A stretch of DNA of 18,870 bases from an archaeon (lineage in GTDB: Archaea; Nanobdellota; Nanobdellia; Pacearchaeales; GW2011-AR1), in assembly GCA_025453475.1 (NCBI GenBank), contig JALOQH010000010.1:1-18870 (forward strand), given 5' to 3'. Under the pieces are notes generated by a model, which saw only the letters and a program-made list of their open reading frames with translations, was not told the DNA's origin and did no database searches. Positions 13,505-18,870 of the stretch are shown here, in pieces (the stretch's first letter is position 1; each line of letters begins with the position of its first letter). Made by a program: the position numbers and the translations under genes.

Positions 13505-16231
13505 ATGGTTCATATAAAGAGGTTGACAATGAGCGGCTTCAAGTCGTTCGGAAAGAAGACAGATATTGTCTTTGACAGGGGAATTAATGTAATTGTGGGA
13601 CCGAATGGCTCGGGCAAGAGCAATGTTTCTGATGCTCTCTGCTTTGCACTTGGAAGACTGTCCATAAAGTCAATGAGGGCTGCGAAAGCAAAGAACCTGA
13701 TATTTATGGGCTCAAAATACGTTAAACCTGCTCCTGAAGCCTATGTGGAGATTGAATTTGACAATGCAGACAGGTCATTTTCAATAGAAAAGGATGCTGT
13801 TGCCCTCAAGAGAGTTGTGAGAAGAAACGGGCAGAGCATATACAAGATAAATGACGAGACAAAAACAAGGGCTGAAGTCATTGAGATGCTTGCACAGGCA
13901 GGCATAGACCCGTATGGGTTTAATCTCATCCTGCAGGGGCAGATTCAATCTGTGGTTAAGATGCATCCTGAAGACAGGAGAAAGATTATAGAAGAAGTTG
14001 CGGGAATATCGATTTACGAGGCAAGAAAGGAGAAATCACTCAAGGAGCTCCAAAAAACTGACGAGAGACTGAAAGAGATAAACCTTACACTTCGGGAGAG
14101 AAGAGCCTATCTAAACAACCTTGAGAAGGAAAGGGCTCAGGCTCTTCGTTTCAAGGATTTGGAGAATAATGTAAAGAGATTGAAGGCATCTGTAATCCAG
14201 AAGAAGATTGATGAGAAGAAGAAAGAGCTTGAGCATGCTGTAAAGGCGATTGATGAGAAGAACACGCAAAAGGAGAAGTTCAGGGTAAAGGCAGAGGCGC
14301 TGCAGAAGGAAATAGAAGAGCTTGCAACAAGGGTTAACCAGATAAACAAGCATATTCAGGAAGCCTCTGGTGTTGAGCAAAGCACATTGCACAACCAGAT
14401 TGCAAATCTGAGGGGGGAAATTGAAGGATTAAGGGCAAGAAAAGAGAATTACGAAAACAGGAGAAATGAGACTGCAAAGAGAATAGAGGAGATGACAAAA
14501 TCCATACCTGAGCTCCAGAAGGAGATAGAGGAGCTAAAGAAAGAATCTCCCAAGATGGCGAAGAAAGCAGATGAAATCGGCAAAAAGAAAGAAGAGCTTG
14601 CCAAAATTGAGGAAGAGAGGAAGAAAGTTCTTTCTGTAAAGACAGAATTAATCTCACTGCGCGAGAGAATAAGAGACAAGGAGAGGCAGCTCGCAAAAAC
14701 AAACGCAGAATCAGAATCAACATTCAGGCAGTTAGAGGAGTATTCTTCCGATTTGGTCTATCAAAATGATGAAGAGTGTTCGAAAACCATTGAATCAATA
14801 AAGGGTTTTGTTGCTGAGAAGAGGAAGGTTATTGAAGAGCTTGTCAGGAGAGAGCTTGAGAGCGAGAAACTTGCATCTGTTGCTGAATCAGATATAAGGC
14901 GCTCTGAGAAGATAAAATCAGATGTCTCGCAGATAGATGTCTGCCCGCTGTGCCAGAGCAGGATTACCGGAGACCACAAGAGCCACGTACAGAAAGAGGC
15001 TGATGAGAAAATAAAGGAAGCAAATAACCTGATTGAGAATATCAGGAAAGAGCTTGCCAAGCTGAACTCTGAGAAGAATCATATGATAAAGGAGATTCGC
15101 TCTGCAGAAGACAAGAGCACCCTGGCAAGACTTGAGTTCGTAAAGCACAAATCCATCAAAGAGAAGAAAGCTGCGCTGAAGAGGCTCGTTGATGATGAGA
15201 AATCGCTTCGTGATGAGTTGAAGTCGCTTGAAGACAGAAGAAAAGAGCTTGAGACAAAGACAGATAGTTATGCTTCGATAGAAGAAAAATACCGCGAGAA
15301 GATGAATGAGATTGAGGAGATTTCTTCCATAACTGATGAGAATGTTGATACAACAATAATGTACCGCCAGAGAGACATAGAGAGAATACAGGATGTCATT
15401 AAGACTAGCAAGGAGAATATAAAAGAGCTTGATGAGACAATTGCTGATTTGGCAAGGAATTTTGATTCGAAGTCTGTATTGCTTGGCAAGAAAGAGAAGC
15501 AGGAGGCTGAACTGAATGAGAAGTTCAAGAGAATGTTTGAGGAGAGAGATTCACAGCAAAAGCACATACAGGAGAAAAATCTGGCTTTCTCAGAATTGCA
15601 GGGAGATATAAGGCAGATGGGAGAGCAGGTCAATTACATACTTGTGGGCAAGGCGCAGATTGACGCGCAGATAGAGGCTCTTGGCATGGAAATGTCCGAG
15701 TTTAGCGGTGTTGAGGTCATAAAAGCAAGCATGGAGATACTTCAGGAAAGATTAACAAAGACGCAGGAAGCAATGCACGGAATCGGCGCAACAAACATGA
15801 GAGCGCTTGAAGTTTATGATGAAGTCAAGAAAGAGTACGATGTTGTTGAGCAAAAGGCCAATACTGTATTAAAAGAGAAAGAGGAGATTATGAAGGTTGT
15901 GGAGGAGATAGACAGGAAGAAAACAAGAACATTCATGAGGACATTCAATGCAATGAATGAGCTTTTCACAAGCAACTTCTCAAGATTATTCACGAAGGGA
16001 ACAGCTTTCCTTGAGATTGAGAACAAGGAGGATGTATTCAAGGGAGGAGTTGACATAATTGTAAGAATGGCTAAAGGGAAGTACTTTGATGTTACATCTC
16101 TTTCCGGCGGCGAGCAGACAATGGTTGCTCTTGCCCTGCTGTTTGCAATACAGGAGCATAAGCCGTATCATTTCTATGTGTTTGACGAGATTGATGCTGC
16201 ATTGGACAAGAGAAACTCACATAAAGGATGA
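13505..16231 (+). CDS. smc: SMC-headed ATPase with a Rad50-like zinc hook, C-terminally disrupted
   Basis: SMC proteins are ATP-driven chromosome organisers. The N-terminal head has GFKSFGKKT and the Walker A motif GPNGSGKSN (32-40, Lys38). An SMC-type Q-loop follows (ILQGQIQSVVKMHPEDRRKI). The C-terminal head has the signature LSGGE (866-870) and Walker B Asp894-Glu895 in DEIDAALD. Between them are two coiled-coil arms of about 300 residues each. At their midpoint is CPLCQSRITGDHK (Cys480, Cys483), a zinc hook as in Rad50, where SMC proteins have a globular hinge of over 150 residues. The frame stops at 16229 soon after DKRNS, before the conserved His switch. Coding-like sequence resumes in another frame. 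The total size resembles archaeal Rad50 more than SMC. Confidence 0.9.
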   Translation: MVHIKRLTMSGFKSFGKKTDIVFDRGINVIVGPNGSGKSNVSDALCFALGRLSIKSMRAAKAKNLIFMGSKYVKPAPEAYVEIEFDNADRSFSIEKDAVALKRVVRRNGQSIYKINDETKTRAEVIEMLAQAGIDPYGFNLILQGQIQSVVKMHPEDRRKIIEEVAGISIYEARKEKSLKELQKTDERLKEINLTLRERRAYLNNLEKERAQALRFKDLENNVKRLKASVIQKKIDEKKKELEHAVKAIDEKNTQKEKFRVKAEALQKEIEELATRVNQINKHIQEASGVEQSTLHNQIANLRGEIEGLRARKENYENRRNETAKRIEEMTKSIPELQKEIEELKKESPKMAKKADEIGKKKEELAKIEEERKKVLSVKTELISLRERIRDKERQLAKTNAESESTFRQLEEYSSDLVYQNDEECSKTIESIKGFVAEKRKVIEELVRRELESEKLASVAESDIRRSEKIKSDVSQIDVCPLCQSRITGDHKSHVQKEADEKIKEANNLIENIRKELAKLNSEKNHMIKEIRSAEDKSTLARLEFVKHKSIKEKKAALKRLVDDEKSLRDELKSLEDRRKELETKTDSYASIEEKYREKMNEIEEISSITDENVDTTIMYRQRDIERIQDVIKTSKENIKELDETIADLARNFDSKSVLLGKKEKQEAELNEKFKRMFEERDSQQKHIQEKNLAFSELQGDIRQMGEQVNYILVGKAQIDAQIEALGMEMSEFSGVEVIKASMEILQERLTKTQEAMHGIGATNMRALEVYDEVKKEYDVVEQKANTVLKEKEEIMKVVEEIDRKKTRTFMRTFNAMNELFTSNFSRLFTKGTAFLEIENKEDVFKGGVDIIVRMAKGKYFDVTSLSGGEQTMVALALLFAIQEHKPYHFYVFDEIDAALDKRNSHKG

Positions 16232-16391
16232 AGCCGGGCTTCAGGAAGTTAAGGAGCTTTCCAAACAGATAGAAGAAGAGAAGGAAAAGAAGCTGCAGCA
16301 GATGCAGAATGCTCCCGGAGAGAAAGTTGAGCAGAGCCCTGAGCCTGATTTGAGCGAGATAGAGGATGAGATAAATCCATTCAGAACCTAA
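16221..16391 (+). pseudogene. Out-of-frame C-terminal tail of the SMC-like protein
   Basis: From about 16221 a frame without its own start codon encodes IKDEAGLQEVKELSKQ, a charged helix rich in Glu and Lys, and an acidic end (DLSEIEDEINPFRT) before TAA at 16389. The composition is that of real coding DNA, and it directly follows the break in the SMC frame. I infer it is the natural C-terminal extension. The stretch between (the D-loop end, His switch and last strands, about 45-55 residues in relatives) is missing. Confidence 0.55.
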
Positions 16392-16400
16392 ACAACAAGG

Positions 16401-16408
16401 TTTATAAG
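16401..16408 (+). promoter_or_regulatory. TATA box of the small membrane protein gene
   Basis: TTTATAAG ends exactly 22 nt before the ATG at 16430. Confidence 0.65.
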
Positions 16409-16429
16409 ACAGATTTCTCAGAAAATTTG

Positions 16430-16639
16430 ATGGACAATAGAAGACCAGAATTTGTAAGGGAATCGCCTGAATATGCGCCAAAATGGTACGAAGTCGACAG
16501 ATTCGGTGCCTATATGCTTGCAGCGGCTGTGGCAGCAGCCATAGCATATGGTCCGATAATTGTAAGAGAAACTGGCATATACTCGTGGCTTCAGGACAAA
16601 GGGCTTGTCAAGAAAGTTGAGAATAAGCACAGAAATTAG
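16430..16639 (+). CDS. Small single-span membrane protein, 69 residues
   Basis: A polar, proline-containing N-terminus (DNRRPEFVRESPEY) precedes one hydrophobic alanine-rich segment (AYMLAAAVAAAIAYGPIIV, about residues 28-46). A short basic end follows (GLVKKVENKHRN). No known motif is seen. The ATG at 16430 is chosen over the overlapping TTG at 16427 by promoter spacing. Its last four bases overlap the end of the convergent RNase HII gene. Confidence 0.7.
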   Translation: MDNRRPEFVRESPEYAPKWYEVDRFGAYMLAAAVAAAIAYGPIIVRETGIYSWLQDKGLVKKVENKHRN

Positions 16640-17334
16640 AATTCTCCCAGAGTTGCCTGTTTTTGCGATTTGCTTGATGGGAACATCGCTTTCCATGTCT
16701 GCCAGGATTTCCTGAATATGCCTGAATCTTCAAGCTCCTTGCCATGCTTCTCCAGGAAGACTTTGGTTGCAGGGTCAGAGGGATATCCGCTCCCGATGTT
16801 TCCATATTGGGCAAATTGCTTTCGTATTTCTCCGACTGCATCCTCGCGGGCGACTTTTGCGAGAATTGAGGCTGCGGAAACCGAAGGATGATTAACATCT
16901 GCCTTGTGCTCGCACACGACTTCGAGATTCTCAGGATGATGAATGAACTTGAGAAGAGTATTTCTCCATGCAGCAGTATTAACTGAGGGGCAATCTACAA
17001 CCACAATTATTTTTTCTTTCCCGCCATTTAGCGCATTGATAATCTCTGCGGTTTTCGTCGCTTCAAGGGTATTAAGGTTTGATTTTGATTCTACAAATGC
17101 ATCTATCTCATCGGGGAGTGAAGAAACAACCTTGTGCTTTATTGAATTCTCTTTTATTGTTTCCGCAAGTTTTACACGGACTGCATGAGTTAGCATCTTT
17201 GAGTCTTTTACACCTGCCTCTTTCAAAAGTTTGTCCTGCTCTTTTGTAACAAGAACGCCTGCAAGAAACATGGGGCCTATCAAAGGGCCGCGCCCAGCGT
17301 CATCAATTCCGAGAATAAACTCTCTCTTTGTCAT
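16636..17334 (-). CDS. rnhB: Ribonuclease HII
   Basis: RNase HII removes RNA from RNA-DNA hybrids and single ribonucleotides in DNA. The 232-residue protein has the family landmarks: the first acidic motif GIDDAGRG (Asp11, Asp12), KDSK (43-46), the Asp114 strand (VVVDCPSVN), and Asp146 with the SAASILAKV helix. The first motif usually reads DEAGRG; here the Glu is Asp, which keeps the charge. The last seven residues, QATLGEF, resemble a PCNA-interacting peptide (Q-x-x-L-x-x-F), as described for other archaeal RNase HII enzymes. The leaderless start is supported by a TATA box 22 nt upstream on the minus strand. Confidence 0.95.
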   Translation of the reverse strand: MTKREFILGIDDAGRGPLIGPMFLAGVLVTKEQDKLLKEAGVKDSKMLTHAVRVKLAETIKENSIKHKVVSSLPDEIDAFVESKSNLNTLEATKTAEIINALNGGKEKIIVVVDCPSVNTAAWRNTLLKFIHHPENLEVVCEHKADVNHPSVSAASILAKVAREDAVGEIRKQFAQYGNIGSGYPSDPATKVFLEKHGKELEDSGIFRKSWQTWKAMFPSSKSQKQATLGEF

Positions 17335-17355
17335 GACTAAAAAAGAGGGCGTTTG

Positions 17356-17363
17356 TATAAAAA
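17356..17363 (-). promoter_or_regulatory. TATA box of rnhB
   Basis: On the minus strand the element reads TTTTTATA and lies exactly 22 nt before the ATG at 17334. Confidence 0.7.
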
Positions 17364-17389
17364 CTTATGGTTGCATAGAGACAATAATT

Positions 17390-17397
17390 ATTAAAAA
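17390..17397 (+). promoter_or_regulatory. TATA box of the JAMM-like gene
   Basis: ATTAAAAA ends exactly 22 nt before the ATG at 17419. It is divergent from the rnhB promoter, with the two elements only 26 bp apart. Confidence 0.65.
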
Positions 17398-17418
17398 GGT
17401 GTTCAAACAACCTGAAAG

Positions 17419-17979
17419 ATGAAAGTTGTTGAAATAAAAAAACCCGCACTTGTGCAGATGATAGCAGCAGTATATGAGCCGATTAAGCCTTTGGAGTGCA
17501 CTGGTCTTCTCGGAGGGGAAATGAATGGTGACAGAATCAAAGTGAGACTTGCACAGCCTGCGCAGATTGTAGACAGAAGGCCTGCAAGTGTTGATTACGC
17601 AAATGAATGGAAAAGAATAAGGGACTTGATAAGCAGAAGTTATGATTTCTTGGGGGGATTTCATTCTCATCTGAGAACAATTGTTCAAGAAGATTCTGAG
17701 AAGAGAATTGATTTGGGCACTGTTGGACTCAGCGAGACAGACACTGAAACAATGAAAGATGAATACCCAAGAGGGATAGAGATAGTCATTGCTATGAATC
17801 CATCAAGAAGAAAGATACCTGCGCGAGTCTCAGATTATAGAATAATAGGATATCTTGCCGGTAGGGGAAAGCGAAATTACAGGTTGGAAATAGGCGCTTA
17901 CTATCTTGATGGGAGCTTAAGGAAAAGAAGAGCAGAGTTGCATGTCCAAAAAAGAGTTATGAATAGTTTCTTCTGCTGA
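17419..17979 (+). CDS. JAMM/MPN+-like metalloprotease with an insertion in its zinc motif
   Basis: This 186-residue protein resembles JAMM (MPN+) zinc proteases, which in archaea can cleave ubiquitin-like SAMP modifiers from targets. The expected catalytic Glu26 sits in LECTGLLGG, and HSH (His82, His84) follows GGF, as in the family. The Ser and Asp normally follow within 11 residues; here the best match is SETD (Ser105, Asp108), about 13 residues later than usual. The C-terminal part has a basic stretch (RKRRAEL) and ends in Cys. It could be active with a longer loop, or a divergent, non-catalytic MPN protein. No SAMP or E1-like gene is seen nearby. The start is fixed by promoter spacing. 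Confidence 0.75.
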   Translation: MKVVEIKKPALVQMIAAVYEPIKPLECTGLLGGEMNGDRIKVRLAQPAQIVDRRPASVDYANEWKRIRDLISRSYDFLGGFHSHLRTIVQEDSEKRIDLGTVGLSETDTETMKDEYPRGIEIVIAMNPSRRKIPARVSDYRIIGYLAGRGKRNYRLEIGAYYLDGSLRKRRAELHVQKRVMNSFFC

Positions 17980-18018
17980 GAGAAAACATTTTTTATAACA
18001 AGGCATTGATTACTTCTC

Positions 18019-18058
18019 AGTTTAAACTCGGTTATTTATAGCGGCGATTACTGAGTTT
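18019..18058. repeat. Inverted repeats around the endonuclease promoter
   Basis: AGTTTAAACT (18019-18028) is a perfect palindrome. AAACTC (18024-18029) and GAGTTT (18053-18058) flank the TATA box. They may form a regulator site for the gene at 18062. Confidence 0.35.
18033..18040 (+). promoter_or_regulatory. TATA box of the LAGLIDADG endonuclease gene
   Basis: TATTTATA ends exactly 22 nt before the ATG at 18062. Confidence 0.65.
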
Positions 18059-18061
18059 GGA

Positions 18062-18694
18062 ATGGCAAAGGAAGAAGCAATAGCCGAATTTGTTGGAATA
18101 ATGTTAGGAGACGGGCACATTGGAATTTATAATACAAAAGCAGGAGATAAAATGAAATTGCATCGCACTATTAAGGTAAGCCTTGATTCGAGAAACAAAC
18201 AATATATTGATTATGTAAAAGGGATTATGAGAAGTGTTCTTGAAGTTGAACCTCACTTAAATTACAAGAAGAAAGAAAATGCAGTTGATATTGCAACCCA
18301 TAAGAAAGACAAGTTGGATTATTTATTAAATGAGATTGGACTGAAAATCTCTCCAAAATGGGAAAAGATGAAAATTCCAGAACCTTATTCTAAGGGAAAA
18401 TTGGGCTTGCTTGTTCTGAAAGGATTATTTGATACAGACGGATGTCTTAGTGTATATGATAATAATGGCGTTGTTTACCCTCGAATTGAAATTAGATTAT
18501 GCCCTTCGCCCGCCCAGGAACAGGTTAGTGCTATTTTGAGCGAGTTCGGCTTTGAATACAAAGTTCAAAATCTGGAAAGGGGCAAAACAAGAGTGAGAAT
18601 AAGCGGCAAAAAGCAGCTTGAGAAGTGGTTTGAACTAATTGGGAGTGCTAATTCTACGCACATCAATAAAGCTAAGCATTTTTTGAATAGTTAG
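18062..18694 (+). CDS. LAGLIDADG homing endonuclease, two-motif
   Basis: This 210-residue protein has two LAGLIDADG helices: FVGIMLGDG (residues 10-18, acidic Asp17) and VLKGLFDTDG (118-127, acidic Asp126). Both metal-binding aspartates are kept, so it could be an active monomeric endonuclease. Such enzymes cut long specific DNA sites and spread introns or themselves. It is free-standing, with its own promoter, not in frame with any host gene. It ends 67 bp before an intron-containing initiator tRNA gene. Third codon positions are more A/T-rich than in most neighbours, which suggests recent arrival. Some family members instead act as intron maturases or regulators. Confidence 0.9.
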   Translation: MAKEEAIAEFVGIMLGDGHIGIYNTKAGDKMKLHRTIKVSLDSRNKQYIDYVKGIMRSVLEVEPHLNYKKKENAVDIATHKKDKLDYLLNEIGLKISPKWEKMKIPEPYSKGKLGLLVLKGLFDTDGCLSVYDNNGVVYPRIEIRLCPSPAQEQVSAILSEFGFEYKVQNLERGKTRVRISGKKQLEKWFELIGSANSTHINKAKHFLNS

Positions 18695-18695
18695 G

Positions 18696-18703
18696 TTTAT
18701 AAG
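18696..18703 (+). promoter_or_regulatory. TATA box of the initiator tRNA gene
   Basis: TTTATAAG predicts a start at 18725 (GGAGACC), giving a precursor leader of 37 nt. The leader holds a hairpin, GCTGG (18738-18742) with CCAGC (18746-18750). Confidence 0.55.
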
Positions 18704-18761
18704 CAGTTTGTCCGACGTAATCTTGGAGACCAGAGATGCTGGAATCCAGCTGCTAAATTTT

Positions 18762-18870
18762 AGCGGGGTAGAGCAGCCTGGAGTGCTCGCGAACTTATTT
18801 AGGCGTAAAGGTCATAGATAAGGCGAATGGCCCATAACCTCGAGGTCGTGCGGTTCAAATCCCACCCCCG
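18762..18870 (+). tRNA. Initiator tRNA-Met (CAT), with intron, cut by the window end
   Basis: The 5' acceptor strand AGCGGGG is typical of archaeal initiator tRNA and pairs with the CCCCG at the window end; the last two acceptor bases and anything beyond fall outside. The D-stem is GAGC/GCTC (18771-18774, 18785-18788). After removing the intron 18793-18828, the anticodon stem is CGA+GG pairing with CCTCG and the loop is CCCATAA, giving anticodon CAT (18833-18835). The T-loop TTCAAAT is at 18854-18860. Two oddities: position 33 is C rather than the near-universal U, and the T-stem 5' strand has an extra C (18851). It follows the LAGLIDADG gene. Confidence 0.85.
18793..18828 (+). other. 36-nt tRNA intron at position 29/30 with a bulge-helix-bulge motif
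   Basis: TCGC (18787-18790) pairs with GCGA (18823-18826) to form the central 4-bp helix. The 3-nt bulges are GAA (18791-18793) and ATG (18827-18829), on opposite strands, as the archaeal splicing endonuclease needs. Cutting after the second base of each bulge restores a perfect 5-bp anticodon stem. The inner stem is CTTATTTA (18794-18801) with TAGATAAG (18815-18822). The outer helix is weak. Confidence 0.75.

Noticed and set aside
13505..16231. Calling the ATPase a plain Rad50 because of its CxxC hook
   Set aside because: The head motifs (GFKSF, the SMC-type Q-loop region, DEIDAALDKRNS) are SMC-like, and no Mre11 gene is adjacent.
16086..16391. 101-residue plus-strand frame as an independent gene
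   Set aside because: Its first half overlaps the SMC head in another frame and is meaningless; only the part after 16221 looks coding, as the displaced SMC tail.
1..18870. CRISPR arrays, insertion sequences or rRNA genes
   Set aside because: No regularly spaced repeats, transposase motifs or rRNA-like sequence was seen in the window.

Overview
The window looks like a chromosomal segment of a small-genome archaeon, most plausibly from the DPANN group (Woesearchaeota/Pacearchaeota-like). The information-processing genes are archaeal in type: uS12, uS7, EF-2 with the diphthamide site, EF-1A, archaeal DnaG and RNase HII with a PCNA-binding-like tail. Promoters are TATA-type. There is an intron-bearing initiator tRNA, and two secreted, membrane-anchored surface proteins. 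The lineage call is an inference from this mix and from the short, compact proteins.

Layout. 1-1890: 3' part of a large surface protein with a C-terminal membrane anchor. 1959-5271: rps12-rps7 pair, then fusA with its own promoter. 5305-6061: a divergent pair, an unknown small protein (-) and a ribbon-helix-helix (RHH) protein (+). 6191-7471: EF-1A. 7625-8889: a helical-repeat protein, a 40-residue acidic micro-protein on the minus strand, and an unknown 130-residue protein. 8931-10252: a long predicted RNA hairpin and then dnaG. 10430-11626: a frameshifted membrane-anchored Cys protein and an endonuclease IV-family protein. 11621-13216: an RHH repressor candidate (-) with a palindromic operator, then an S-layer-like protein (+). 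13292-13408: a possible micro-protein. 13505-16391: an SMC-headed ATPase with a damaged C-terminus. 16430-17334: a small membrane protein and RNase HII (-). 17419-18694: a JAMM-like metalloprotease and a LAGLIDADG endonuclease. 18762-end: initiator tRNA-Met split by a 36-nt intron.

Expression signals are very regular. At twelve genes an 8-nt TATA element ends so that the start codon lies exactly 22 nt further on, which implies leaderless mRNAs. This spacing was used to choose several starts, and it places a transcript start exactly on the first base of the hairpin RNA at 8931.

The most unusual protein is the SMC-like ATPase. Its two head halves are SMC-type, but at the exact midpoint of its coiled coils there is a Rad50-like CxxC zinc hook instead of an SMC hinge. 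Its C-terminal head appears to have lost about 50 codons and changed frame, by assembly error or real mutation. Other points of interest are the intron at position 29/30 of the initiator tRNA beside a homing endonuclease, the structured RNA before dnaG, a JAMM motif with an insertion, and two micro-proteins.
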